Positions 9,751 through 18,785 of a DNA stretch of 64,000 nt are shown piece by piece. Origin of the DNA: Flavobacterium sp. SLB02 (GTDB taxonomy: Bacteria > Bacteroidota > Bacteroidia > Flavobacteriales > Flavobacteriaceae); the NCBI RefSeq assembly GCF_009664855.1, contig NZ_CP045928.1, positions 2,697,755 through 2,761,754 on the forward strand, written 5' to 3'. The position numbers and the translations under genes are program-made. Position 1 is the first letter of the stretch. The number at the start of each line of letters is the position of its first letter. Below the pieces are notes generated by a model. It searched no databases, was not told the DNA's origin, and worked only from the letters and a program-made list of their open reading frames with translations.

Positions 9751-12183
9751 ATGAACGAAAATAAACCGAATCGATTACGGACTTTTTTCCTGCTGCTTTG
9801 CTGTTTTGCTATAGTTACAAAAGCTGCAGCGCAATCTGTTCTTGTATCCGGCAGCGTATTTTCCGACGGCCATAAACCGTTGGATGGCGCTATCGTTACC
9901 CTTTATCCTTCTGCTATAAGTATGCTTACAGATCAACAAGGGCATTTTTTCTTTCCTCAAATCCCTAAAAATTCTAACAGATTAACAGTGAGTTATTCCG
10001 GTTATTCGCTTTATGAAGTAAAACTTTCGTTGGAGAAAAATTCAAATGCCCTGCCTCCTATTTTCTTAAAACCCGAAGCAAAACAATTGCAAGAAGTTGT
10101 GATTACAGATAGCTATGAAGCACGCCGAAAAAAGACAGAATCTCTGAATATCGAAACCGTTAACAGCAGTTTTATTCAGCGCAATCTCGGCGGAAGCCTG
10201 ATGCAATCGCTGCAAAGACTTCCGGGTGTTAAAACCATTTCTATTGGTTCAGGAGGTTCAAAACCCCTGATTCGCGGAATGAGTTTTAATCAGGTGATTG
10301 TGGTAGAAAATGGTATCAAACACGAAGGCCAGCAATGGGGCGCTGATCATGGTTTAGAAATCGATCAATATGCCGTAAATCGGGTTGAAATTATCAAAGG
10401 GCCATCTTCATTCCTATACGGATCTGATGCTATTGGCAGCGCTATTAATATAAAACCTGTCCCCTTTCCTTCTAAAAATGTTTTGGGCGGAATCGCTGAT
10501 TTTACAGGAAAAAGCAACAACGAACAATTTGGAGGATCGTTTAATTTATTTGGCCGCAATGAAAAATGGTTTTTCGATACCCGAATCACCGCGATGGAAT
10601 ATGGCGATTACCGCGTTCCTACTGATACCGTACATGTGTACAACTATGCCGTGCCGTTGTACAAAAATCATTTGCGTAATACCGCAGGAAAAGAAATCGA
10701 TTTACACGGAAGTGTTGGTTACGTTACTGATCGATTTAAATCGGTTTTCTATATAAGTAATATTTACACCAAAAGCGGCTTTTTTGCCAATGCCCACGGA
10801 CTAGAGCCAAGAAATGTTGACACCGACCTTCATGACAAATCGAGCCGTGATATTCTAATGCCTTATCAGGAAGTGACGCATACTAAAATGAGTAATACCA
10901 CTTCATTTTCAATAGGAACTCATAAACTGGAAACACAATTGGGTTTTCAGCAAAATTTCCGTCGCGAATGGAGTCATTATGTCAATCATGGCTATATGCC
11001 ACCGCTTTATCCTGAAGATATGTATGCGCCAAAAGATCTCGAAAGGCAATATGATAAGGAAGTTTTTTCTGTAGCTATTAAAGATGAGTTTTCGATACAA
11101 AAACATCAAATTACAATGGGTATAAACGGCGAACAGCAGCAAAATACAATTAATGGCTGGAGTTTCCTGATTCCCGCTTTCAAACAATCGAATGCCGGAT
11201 TATTTGTTTACGATAAATATCAGCTCAATGATTTATGGCTGCTTCATGGCGCAGTACGTCTGGATTATGGGCGAATCGAAATGAAACAATATACAGATTG
11301 GTTTCAAAGCGAAATTACAGAAAATGGCGAGACTCGTTCTGAGTATTTAAAACGTTCAGAAAACCTGACAAGAACATTCAACAGTTTCAACTGGTCAGCG
11401 GGTGTTAATTATACTCCGGGACAATTATCGCTTAAAGCTAATCTGGGAACAAGTTTTAGAATGCCCATTGCCAAAGAACTGGCCTCAAACGGGGTGGATT
11501 ATCATTATTTCAGGTTTGAAAAAGGAGATCCCAATTTATCGGCAGAACGTTCGTATCAATTAGATCTTGGTATCGATTGGCAGCAAAACAAATGGTCGGT
11601 GCAGCTGAGTCCGTTTTTCAATTATTTCCCCAATTACATTTACCTGAATCCTACTTCACAGCATGATATTTATTACGGAGCCGGAAATCAGGTATTTGAA
11701 TATGAGCAAAGTAAAGTCATGCGTTATGGCGGAGAATTGCAAACACGTTACCAATTCCTGAAAAATTTAAGCGGCGAGATTTTGGCTGAATATCTGTATT
11801 CAGAACAATTATCAGGGAGCAAAAAAGGCTATACACTTCCCTTCTCTCCGCCTGCTTCGGTTTTGTTTGGACTGACATATAATCCCGAAATTAAAGGCTT
11901 AAATGACACTTATTTCTCGCTTGATTATCGCTATACCGCACAACAAAATCAGATTGTTCCTCCCGAAAGAAAAACGGCTAGCAGCAACGTATTCAATCTC
12001 GCAATGGGAACCAAAGCAAAAGCGGGACAACAGGATTTTATCATTAGCCTTCAGGTTCAGAATTTATTCAATGCAAAATACCTCAATCATACCAGTTTTT
12101 ACAGGCTGATTGAACTTCCTGAAGCAAGCCGAAATATTATTCTATCTGTGAAAATTCCCTTTTTAATACATAAATCAATTTAA
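9751..12183 (+). CDS. TonB-dependent receptor, probable metal uptake
   Basis: An outer-membrane receptor of about 810 residues. After a signal peptide ending near AAAQS comes a carboxypeptidase-regulatory-like beta domain (about 30-110), then the plug (SLQRLPGVKTISIGSGGSKP, VEIIKGPSSFLYGSDAIGSA) and a 22-strand-type barrel ending in VKIPF. It is not a SusC protein. The flanking DUF4625 lipoproteins, the AztD-like lipoprotein and the His/Cys-rich peptide suggest zinc or another transition metal as substrate; this is inferred from context. The start is the ATG at 9751, one codon after an in-frame TTG. Confidence 0.9.
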   Translation: MNENKPNRLRTFFLLLCCFAIVTKAAAQSVLVSGSVFSDGHKPLDGAIVTLYPSAISMLTDQQGHFFFPQIPKNSNRLTVSYSGYSLYEVKLSLEKNSNALPPIFLKPEAKQLQEVVITDSYEARRKKTESLNIETVNSSFIQRNLGGSLMQSLQRLPGVKTISIGSGGSKPLIRGMSFNQVIVVENGIKHEGQQWGADHGLEIDQYAVNRVEIIKGPSSFLYGSDAIGSAINIKPVPFPSKNVLGGIADFTGKSNNEQFGGSFNLFGRNEKWFFDTRITAMEYGDYRVPTDTVHVYNYAVPLYKNHLRNTAGKEIDLHGSVGYVTDRFKSVFYISNIYTKSGFFANAHGLEPRNVDTDLHDKSSRDILMPYQEVTHTKMSNTTSFSIGTHKLETQLGFQQNFRREWSHYVNHGYMPPLYPEDMYAPKDLERQYDKEVFSVAIKDEFSIQKHQITMGINGEQQQNTINGWSFLIPAFKQSNAGLFVYDKYQLNDLWLLHGAVRLDYGRIEMKQYTDWFQSEITENGETRSEYLKRSENLTRTFNSFNWSAGVNYTPGQLSLKANLGTSFRMPIAKELASNGVDYHYFRFEKGDPNLSAERSYQLDLGIDWQQNKWSVQLSPFFNYFPNYIYLNPTSQHDIYYGAGNQVFEYEQSKVMRYGGELQTRYQFLKNLSGEILAEYLYSEQLSGSKKGYTLPFSPPASVLFGLTYNPEIKGLNDTYFSLDYRYTAQQNQIVPPERKTASSNVFNLAMGTKAKAGQQDFIISLQVQNLFNAKYLNHTSFYRLIELPEASRNIILSVKIPFLIHKSI

Positions 12184-12214
12184 TATGAATTCAATTAACA
12201 AACCCCAATTCCTT

Positions 12215-13117
12215 ATGAAAAAAGCAAAATTATTGCTGCTGTTTTTTGTTGTCGCCGCTGTATTTACAGCCTGTGATAACGACGATAATAACGAAGTTTC
12301 TAAACCAACAGCCACGAATGTTGAGATTGGAACTGCGAATAACAAACGCGCCTTAATTGGCCGCGATTTCCATTTCAACGCTGATGTAATTGCCGGTGAT
12401 AAAATTGCCGATGTACAAATCAAAATCCTTCCTAAAAAAGGTGAAACTTATACTAAAGACTGGAAGTTCGAATTGTCATTTATAGAATATAAAGGAGCTA
12501 AAAACACCAATGTACACAAGCATTTTAATATCCCTGCCGATGCTCCCGAAGGTAAATTCGATTTCTCGTTTATCGTTCTGGATGAAAACGGGTCGCAACT
12601 CGAAATCAAAGAAGAAATGACCATTACAGATCCTGCCAATATGCCTGCTGATCCGTTAATTGGGCGTGATATGCTTTCTCGAAATGACGATCTTATTTAT
12701 TATATGGAAACATGGACAGAACCGGAACTGATCTTCAAAAAGAACGATAAAATCACAGCGCATGCACAAGTAAGCCAGATTATGGGCGACGGAATTCTAT
12801 ATTCTGTTTTGATAAAAAAGAGCCTTAATTACCATCCCGAAAGTATTGACAATCTTGATTTCAAAAAAGTTATCGTGATTTCAAAAGTAGAACATACAGG
12901 TCTTCCGGCGGCTTCAAAAATTACGACGCTGCAAAAAATCAATGACGTTTGGGGTGGTGAAGGTATCGTCGTTGGCACTGATAAAGATGCCGAAGGAAAC
13001 CCTACAACCGCAGATAAATCATGGCAATCCGGACAATACAACTGGGTCATACTTTATAAAAATACCTCTTATAATCTGAGCGTCTACAAATCAATGCCTA
13101 TTACCATTAATTTTTAA
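12215..13117 (+). CDS. DUF4625-like lipoprotein, larger paralogue
   Basis: About 300 residues with a lipoprotein signal (MKKAKLLLLFFVVAAVFTAC); the ATG at 12215 fits this signal better than the in-frame ATG at 12185. The N-terminal half (about 40-150) resembles the DUF4625 lipoprotein upstream: GRDFHFNADVIAGDKI, an HKHFNIPADAPEGKFDF segment and ENGSQLEI. The C-terminal half (PADPLIGRDMLSRNDDLIYY onwards) is a separate unassigned domain. It follows the TonB receptor closely, consistent with a surface or periplasmic partner of that receptor. Confidence 0.75.
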   Translation: MKKAKLLLLFFVVAAVFTACDNDDNNEVSKPTATNVEIGTANNKRALIGRDFHFNADVIAGDKIADVQIKILPKKGETYTKDWKFELSFIEYKGAKNTNVHKHFNIPADAPEGKFDFSFIVLDENGSQLEIKEEMTITDPANMPADPLIGRDMLSRNDDLIYYMETWTEPELIFKKNDKITAHAQVSQIMGDGILYSVLIKKSLNYHPESIDNLDFKKVIVISKVEHTGLPAASKITTLQKINDVWGGEGIVVGTDKDAEGNPTTADKSWQSGQYNWVILYKNTSYNLSVYKSMPITINF

Positions 13118-13162
13118 TCTGTAAATTTTTTAAAACCTAAATTAATTTAAACACTTTTTACC

Positions 13163-14377
13163 ATGAAAAACAATTATTTCAAACTCCTTCTCTTATTTGC
13201 TTTATCCGCTTTTGCTGTCTCTTGCAGCAATGACGATGACAATACTACCGAAACGCCAGAAGAAACCCTTTCTGAATACAAATTTTTAAGAGTATTATTG
13301 TCTGATGAAAAAACAACCGCCATTACGCTTGTAAATCCGGTTGACGCTACGATAACTTCTTTTAATGCCAAATTTGCAAAGTCATCACTTTATACCACAG
13401 AATCCGGTCGCTATGCGGGACTTGTTCACCGTGCAGACAATACGGTTGAAACTTTCGACAGCGGATTCGAAAGTCACGGTGATCACGTTGATGTAGACGG
13501 AATCCCTAAATTTGGTACCTTAACAGGACAATCGCCTTTGCCAACGCATTTTAAAAGTAAAATTGGAGAATTACTCACTTTCAATGACGGAGACGGAACT
13601 TTATCGGTTGCCAAGGAATCGGAGATCAATACAGCCGGAGCTAAATTTAAAGTAATAAATGCAGGTTTATTGGCGCATCACGGCGCTATGGCGACTTTCT
13701 TAAACGGAACTTACGCCATTACCCAAAAAGACAATTCAGTTGCGGGAACATTGCCTGAAAAAGTAAAAATTATCGACAATACAGGTAAAACGCTTTTTGA
13801 ATCTACTATTGCAACAAAAGGAATCCACGGAAATGCTTCTGACGGAACTTACGCGGTTTTTGGTTCAGCAAGCGGCGTGCTTGTAGTAGAAAGTTCAGGA
13901 AAACAAAAATTAATTGCGCTTCCGGAAGACTTTGGAAGTGCCTGGTTTGGAACCATTTTAGAAACGAAAGCCAAAGGAAAATTTATAGGATATACCGCCG
14001 CAAAAGGTGCTTATTTAATTGATGTTACATCCGGAACGATCAAACCAATTTTGCAAAGCACTAGTATTATGCAATGTAAAGTAAGCTACAATACCAGTAA
14101 ATTAGGGATTCTGCTGTTTTCAGGCGAATTCAAATTATTCGACCTGACCAGTTTGCAAGTTGAAAAAGAAGGAAAAGTAATTCCGGAAACAGCAAGCGAT
14201 GCAGCCTCGAAAACACAAATTCAGTTAACAGAGAATTTTGCGTACATCACTTCTCCATCAACCGGAGAATTATTGCAATTGAATTTGTCTAATATGAAAA
14301 TTGAAAAGAAAATAAAGGTTTCGAATACACCTTACACGATTACTCTTTTGGGCTTTGAAAATAGTAAAGATCATTAG
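13163..14377 (+). CDS. AztD-like metal-binding beta-propeller lipoprotein
   Basis: A 404-residue lipoprotein (lipobox Cys21, then an acidic SNDDDN tail). The body shows repeated beta-propeller-like strands and the histidine motifs typical of the zinc metallochaperone AztD: ESHGDHVDVD (His105, His108), PLPTHF (His129), AHHGAM (His172, His173) and GIHGNASDG further on. In actinobacteria and Paracoccus, AztD hands zinc to the solute-binding protein of an ABC importer. Here it is encoded at the end of a TonB-receptor operon instead, so it may capture or store metal in the periplasm. The family call rests on motif order from memory. A hairpin terminator follows at 14400-14433. Confidence 0.7.
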   Translation: MKNNYFKLLLLFALSAFAVSCSNDDDNTTETPEETLSEYKFLRVLLSDEKTTAITLVNPVDATITSFNAKFAKSSLYTTESGRYAGLVHRADNTVETFDSGFESHGDHVDVDGIPKFGTLTGQSPLPTHFKSKIGELLTFNDGDGTLSVAKESEINTAGAKFKVINAGLLAHHGAMATFLNGTYAITQKDNSVAGTLPEKVKIIDNTGKTLFESTIATKGIHGNASDGTYAVFGSASGVLVVESSGKQKLIALPEDFGSAWFGTILETKAKGKFIGYTAAKGAYLIDVTSGTIKPILQSTSIMQCKVSYNTSKLGILLFSGEFKLFDLTSLQVEKEGKVIPETASDAASKTQIQLTENFAYITSPSTGELLQLNLSNMKIEKKIKVSNTPYTITLLGFENSKDH

Positions 14378-14399
14378 TTTTTGTTTTTTTTATTTTGAG

Positions 14400-14433
14400 A
14401 AAGACTGTCTGTAAAAGGGCAGTCTTTTTTTTT
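14400..14433 (+). terminator. Rho-independent terminator after the metal operon
   Basis: An AAAGACTGTC / GGCAGTCTTT stem with an 8-base loop is followed by a run of T residues, 22 bp after the AztD-like gene. Confidence 0.85.
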
Positions 14434-14489
14434 CTTACTTGTCATTGCGTTGAACGAAGCAACGATGTTTTTTAAGTCAAGAAAGTAGC

Positions 14490-14810
14490 CCGTTTTTTTG
14501 TCATCCCGAGGAACGAGGGATCTCCACAAGTAGCTCGACAATCCAAGCAAAACTTTGTGTTAGTTTCTTGCGGAGATCCCTCGTTCCTTGGGATGACAAA
14601 CTTTGTGGTGATTTTCTTTGTGGCATTTCTAGTGTGATCTCTCCTCCGTCGAGATGACAAGATTGTGGTTACAAGATTGTGTTAACATTCTTTGTCGAAT
14701 TTCTCGCGGAGATCCCTCTCCCGAAGCTTCGGGATCGGGATGACAAACTTTGTGGTGATTTTCTTTGTGGCATTTCTAGTGTGATCTCTCCTCCGTCGAG
14801 ATGACAAAAA
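14490..14810. repeat. Mobile-element-like intergenic repeats
   Basis: Arms around 14502-14530 and 14567-14597 are inverted copies containing GAGGAACGAGGGATCT and its complement. The 71-bp stretch 14590-14660 recurs exactly as a direct repeat at 14737-14807. A CCCGAAGCTTCGGGA palindrome lies at 14720-14734. A related inverted pair occurs at about 62667-62768 in this window. No transposase is present, so these look like non-autonomous, dispersed elements. Confidence 0.7.
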
Positions 14811-14888
14811 TGCGCTGACTAACTTTGACAAAGATCCCCAAACCCAAAAAAACCAGCGAAAACCCGCTAAACCCGAATAATCCGCGGG

Positions 14889-14929
14889 CCAAAAAAAAAC
14901 GAAAAGGCTGTCAAAATTAGACAGCCTTT
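14889..14929 (-). terminator. Terminator of the nrdBA operon
   Basis: Read on the minus strand, AAAGGCTGTC-loop-GACAGCCTTT is followed by a T-rich run (complement of the A9 tract at 14891-14899). It lies 6 bp beyond the nrdA stop codon. Confidence 0.85.
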
Positions 14930-14934
14930 ACTTT

Positions 14935-16632
14935 TTATGATTCGCAACTACTACAAGTCACCAAACTCGTAACCAATTCTTTAGATACACTTTGGCTGCG
15001 TTGGTAATACAAACTCTTGATTCCTAATTGCCATGCTTCGATAAGCAAACGGTTTACATCCTTAATTGGTAAATCCGATGGGATATTTAAGTTGATACTT
15101 TGTCCCTGATCTACATATTTCTGACGGATTGAAGCTTGTTGCACAATCTCTAACTGACTGATTTCTTTAAAGGTTTTAAAGACATCTTTCTCTAATTGAC
15201 TCAACTGACTCATGTGCTGAACGCTTCCGCCATTTAGCATGATTTCTCTCCAGACTTCTTCGTTATCAAGGCCTTTTTCTTCTAATAAGGTTTTTAGGTA
15301 TTTATTTTTACGCATAAAATTACCTTTACTCAAACCTGCTTTATAGTAATTACTGCTAAAGGGTTCAATTCCCGGTGAAGTTTGCCCTAAAATAGCCGAT
15401 GATGAAGTCGTTGGCGCAATTGCCATTGTTGTGGTATTACGTCTTCCGTATCCTTTTAATAACTCCGGTTCGCCATAAATTCTGGCCAAATCCTGAGTTG
15501 CCTTATCGGCTTTATCACTGATATGTTTGAAAATTTCTGTGGTTTTCATTTTGGCTTCAAGACCTTCAAACGGAATCATATTTTTTTGCAAATACGAATG
15601 CCATCCTAAAACCCCTAATCCTAGTGCGCGGTGTCTTTTTGCAAAACGATTCGCTGCTGCCAGATAATAATTCCCTTCTGTTTTTTCGATGAATTCCTGT
15701 AAAACCGCATCAAGGAAAAAGATCGCCAGTTTTACTGCTTCAGTATCTTTCCATTCTTCGTAAAGTTCCAGGTTCATTGACGAAAGGCAGCAAATAAACG
15801 ATTCATCAAAGCTCGATGGCAACATGATTTCGCTGCATAAATTACTTGCGTTGATACGCAGGTTTTTGTCTTTATAAACTTGTGGCTTGTTTTTGTTTAC
15901 ATTGTCACTAAAAAAGATATAAGGCAATCCTTTTTGCTGACGGCTTTCCAGAACTTTAGCCCAAACTTGTCTTTTATCTGCATCACCATCAATCATTTCC
16001 TGCATCCAGTAATCCGGTACACAAATTCCGGTAAACAAGTTCTGGATTGGATTTCCGATGCTTTTTATCTTCAAAAATTCTTCGATATCCGGGTGATCTA
16101 CGTCTAAATAAGCTGCAAAAGCCCCTCTACGAACGCCACCTTGCGAAATCGTATCCATCGTCGTATCAAAAAGTTTCATGAAACTTACCGCTCCACTACT
16201 CTTTCCGTTATCGGTTACGGCACTTCCTCTTTCGCGCAATTCTCCAAAATAGCCTGAAGTTCCTCCGCCAATTTTGGTCTGCATGATTACTTCACCCAAT
16301 TTATGTGTAATTCCTTCGATTTCATCTGGAACGTGAACATTAAAACAAGAAATTGGCAAACCGCGTTCTGTTCCCATATTGGCCCAAACTGGCGAGCTGA
16401 TACTCATCCAGCCGCGTTCGATCATTTCTACAAAAGACTCTTTTAACTCAGGTTTGTACAATCTTTTTGCAGCAGCGGTACAAATTCTGTCAATTGCCCC
16501 TTCTACGGTTTCACCTTTTAAAAGATATCCACGATTTAAAATTTGCTCACTTTCAGAGTTTTTCCACCACATTTTATTGTCTGCTTCGCTTAGCGGAGCG
16601 CTGTTTCCTGAAATTGTATCTATTGTATTCAT
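14935..16632 (-). CDS. nrdA: Class I ribonucleotide reductase catalytic subunit
   Basis: The large subunit reduces ribonucleoside diphosphates to deoxyribonucleotides. At 565 residues it has no N-terminal ATP-cone, so overall activity regulation by dATP through that domain is absent. Visible catalytic elements are Cys96 (GLPISCFNVH), the thiyl-radical cysteine in NLCSEI, its redox partner in FICCLSSMNL, the YY pair of the radical transfer path (KSLYYQRSQS), and the C-terminal TCSSCES reducing pair. It lies 17 bp downstream of nrdB on the same strand, in one operon. The class Id assignment comes from the radical subunit. Confidence 0.93.
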   Translation of the reverse strand: MNTIDTISGNSAPLSEADNKMWWKNSESEQILNRGYLLKGETVEGAIDRICTAAAKRLYKPELKESFVEMIERGWMSISSPVWANMGTERGLPISCFNVHVPDEIEGITHKLGEVIMQTKIGGGTSGYFGELRERGSAVTDNGKSSGAVSFMKLFDTTMDTISQGGVRRGAFAAYLDVDHPDIEEFLKIKSIGNPIQNLFTGICVPDYWMQEMIDGDADKRQVWAKVLESRQQKGLPYIFFSDNVNKNKPQVYKDKNLRINASNLCSEIMLPSSFDESFICCLSSMNLELYEEWKDTEAVKLAIFFLDAVLQEFIEKTEGNYYLAAANRFAKRHRALGLGVLGWHSYLQKNMIPFEGLEAKMKTTEIFKHISDKADKATQDLARIYGEPELLKGYGRRNTTTMAIAPTTSSSAILGQTSPGIEPFSSNYYKAGLSKGNFMRKNKYLKTLLEEKGLDNEEVWREIMLNGGSVQHMSQLSQLEKDVFKTFKEISQLEIVQQASIRQKYVDQGQSINLNIPSDLPIKDVNRLLIEAWQLGIKSLYYQRSQSVSKELVTSLVTCSSCES

Positions 16633-16649
16633 AATTGTAATTTGCTGTT

Positions 16650-17624
16650 TTAGAAAAGGTCGTTTGCCGTAATACTTTTGTCGTGTTTGGTATATTCTAC
16701 CGGTCTTTTCGCAAAGAAATCATCAAGGCTGTTGGCAAAAACTTCTTCCTCGAACCATGCCATTGCTTTATAATCTTCTGCAGGAACATTAAATATGGTT
16801 GGAATATTGATCTGAGTCAGACTTTCGTCTAATCTGAATTTCATGAAGTTTACCAAATCTGCTTTTTTGATTGTTTCGATTTCACCATCTTCAAAAATCC
16901 AGTCTAATATATCGGCTTCAACGTTGATAGAATCCTTAACCGTTTCCCTGATAAGCGTTAAAGTTTCCTCATCAAAATAATCCGGGAATTCTTCGCGTAT
17001 TTTGTTTACAATATAAATTCCGCCATTGGCATGAATTTGTTCGTCTATAGAAGTCCATGCGATAATATTGCTCACATTTTTCATATATCCTTTAAATCTT
17101 GTAAACGACAATAAAATCGCAAACTGGCTGAAAAGTGATACATTTTCGATTAGAATACTGAATAATATCAGCGAAACCACGTACTTTTTATTGTCTTGCG
17201 ATTTTGTATCTTTTAATACATTCGAAAGATAATCTACACGTTTGCGGATCACCTGAATCTCCATAAGTTTTTCGAATTCATCATTATATCCTAAAACCTC
17301 CAAAAGGCGCGAATATGCCTCAGAATGCCTGAACTCACATTCAGCAAAAGTACTTCCTAATCCGTTGAATTCCGGTTTTGGGAAATGCTCATAAATATTA
17401 CCCCAAAAACTTTTTACGGCTACTTCTATTTGTGCAATGGCCAATAAACTATTTTTGATGGCTGTTTTTTCGGCGGCATTCAAATGCGAATGAAAATCCT
17501 GAGTATCAGCAGTAAAATCGACTTCGGTATGCACCCAATACGCTTTATTGATGGCTTCAGTAAATTGTAACACTTCTGGATATTCAAAAGGTTTATAGTT
17601 GATTCTTTTATCGAAAATAGACAT
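16650..17624 (-). CDS. nrdB: Class Id ribonucleotide reductase radical subunit
   Basis: A 324-residue ferritin-like beta subunit. The start MSIFDKRINY (ATG ending at 17624) is preferred; the open frame continues upstream without family similarity. Counting from it, the first carboxylate is Glu67 with Lys71 four residues later (IEVAVKSFW), followed by Glu97, His100 and Tyr104 (ECEFRHSEAY). Later metal ligands lie in LIENVSLF and DEQIHANGG. The Glu67/Lys71/Tyr104 arrangement equals that reported for the Flavobacterium johnsoniae class Id enzyme, which uses a superoxide-activated dimanganese cofactor and leaves the tyrosine unoxidised. That mechanism is inferred by similarity. No ATP-cone is fused to it. 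Confidence 0.92.
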   Translation of the reverse strand: MSIFDKRINYKPFEYPEVLQFTEAINKAYWVHTEVDFTADTQDFHSHLNAAEKTAIKNSLLAIAQIEVAVKSFWGNIYEHFPKPEFNGLGSTFAECEFRHSEAYSRLLEVLGYNDEFEKLMEIQVIRKRVDYLSNVLKDTKSQDNKKYVVSLILFSILIENVSLFSQFAILLSFTRFKGYMKNVSNIIAWTSIDEQIHANGGIYIVNKIREEFPDYFDEETLTLIRETVKDSINVEADILDWIFEDGEIETIKKADLVNFMKFRLDESLTQINIPTIFNVPAEDYKAMAWFEEEVFANSLDDFFAKRPVEYTKHDKSITANDLF

Positions 17625-17704
17625 ATGTATAGTATTAAATGGTGACTTATTCAGAATAAAAATGATTCGTTTATTGGGGGAGTTTAAACGATATTCTATA
17701 AATA

Positions 17705-17732
17705 CAAAATTAACCCACAGTTCTTCTTTCAA
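17705..17732 (-). promoter_or_regulatory. Candidate nrdBA promoter
   Basis: On the minus strand, TTG (complement of 17730-17732) and TAATTTTG (complement of 17705-17712) are separated by 17 bp and lie about 80 bp upstream of nrdB. Confidence 0.5.
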
Positions 17733-17761
17733 CCACCTTTTGATGTTAAAAAACCATCCAA

Positions 17762-17930
17762 TTATCAACAGCCGAAAGCCTCTTAAAATCGATCAGAAAT
17801 TTACATTTTATCAACAGCCTTAAAATATTCCGTAACACCCAAAACATCAGCTATTTAAAATAAATCTAAATAGAGTTATCAACATAAAAAAGGAAGTCGA
17901 TATCCATTTCAAAAAAAACAGTTATCAACA
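17762..17930 (+). repeat. Array of four TTATCAACA boxes upstream of nrdBA
   Basis: The 9-mer TTATCAACA occurs at 17762-17770, 17808-17816, 17876-17884 and 17922-17930, all in the same orientation, with start-to-start distances of 46, 68 and 46 bp. It differs from the E. coli DnaA box TTATCCACA at one base. The array sits just upstream of the candidate nrdBA promoter, where a DnaA-type or nucleotide-responsive regulator would be expected. The remainder of 17933-18190 is AT-rich and shows nothing further. Confidence 0.6.
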
Positions 17931-18197
17931 ATCGACTTAAAAAAAGTAGCTTTTTTCATACGTTTTTATCATTTTATTAAAAATAATTTCGTCCGGCAAG
18001 AACATTTTCAGTCTTGTTCTTTTTATACCATTATTTGCTCATCTTTCTACTCTTAAAAATAAATAACTTTTTGATTTTAAGTGATTTATATTAACAAAAC
18101 GAATCCTTTAGATTTTCTTATTTTTATCTAAAATCCAAAAATCAACACTATTTTTCGCATTATTTTAATGAAAAGGATTAATATTTAAAACTTACCG

Positions 18198-18205
18198 TAA
18201 TTTTG
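18198..18205 (+). promoter_or_regulatory. Candidate -7 element for the acetyltransferase
   Basis: TAATTTTG matches TAnnTTTG and ends 20 bp before the ATG at 18226. No clear -33 element is seen. Confidence 0.4.
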
Positions 18206-18225
18206 TACTCTTAAAATAAGAAATC

Positions 18226-18780
18226 ATGATTATTAGAAAAGCAACAATTGACGATTCAGAATCTATTGCCAAATATTTATTGTTAGCAATGGAACAAATT
18301 ATATATAAATTTATTGATGAAAAGGATCCAAAAACAGCTTACTATTTCCTGCTTCATTTTGTTGAATCTGAAAACAATCAGTACTCTTATCAGAATTGTT
18401 TTGTAGCCGAAGAAAACGACGAAATTGTTGGTGCAGTTGCTGTTTATGATGGAGGAAAACTACAAGAACTGCGAAAACCTGTTGTTGATTATGTTCGTCT
18501 TAATTTCAATCCTGATTTTAGTCCCGAAAACGAAACGCAAAGCGGAGAGTTTTATATTGATTCTTTAGCCGTAAGTCCAAATCATCAGGGAAAAGGAATT
18601 GGTTCTCAACTATTGCAGTTTTTGATTGAAGAATTTGTAACCAAAAACAAACAGACTTTAGGTTTATTGGTTGAGGAAGGAAATCCCGGAGCGAAAAAAC
18701 TCTATTTAAAATTAGGTTTTAAAGTGGTTGGAGTGAAAACTTTGGTGGGAAAAACTTTGGAACATTTACAGATTTCTTAG
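18226..18780 (+). CDS. GNAT family N-acetyltransferase
   Basis: A 184-residue acetyl-CoA-dependent transferase. The core GNAT motif is clear: FYIDSLAVSPNHQGKGIGSQLLQFLIEEF (beta 4 and the acetyl-CoA loop, QGKGIG), followed by GLLVEEGNPGAKKLYLKLGFK (motif B). The N-terminal 'IIRKATIDDSESIAKYL' is the usual first strand and helix. The acceptor substrate cannot be deduced. It stands alone, divergent from nrdBA. Confidence 0.88.
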   Translation: MIIRKATIDDSESIAKYLLLAMEQIIYKFIDEKDPKTAYYFLLHFVESENNQYSYQNCFVAEENDEIVGAVAVYDGGKLQELRKPVVDYVRLNFNPDFSPENETQSGEFYIDSLAVSPNHQGKGIGSQLLQFLIEEFVTKNKQTLGLLVEEGNPGAKKLYLKLGFKVVGVKTLVGKTLEHLQIS

Positions 18781-18785
18781 TTTTT

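Noticed and set aside
14472..14660. Open frame of about 62 codons within intergenic repeats
   Set aside because: It consists almost wholly of the inverted repeat arms, and a similar frame arises in the related repeat at 62546-62791.
17625..18190. Possible origin of replication at the TTATCAACA array
   Set aside because: No dnaA, dnaN or other origin-linked gene is nearby, all boxes share one orientation, and the array adjoins the nrdBA promoter, so a regulatory role is simpler.
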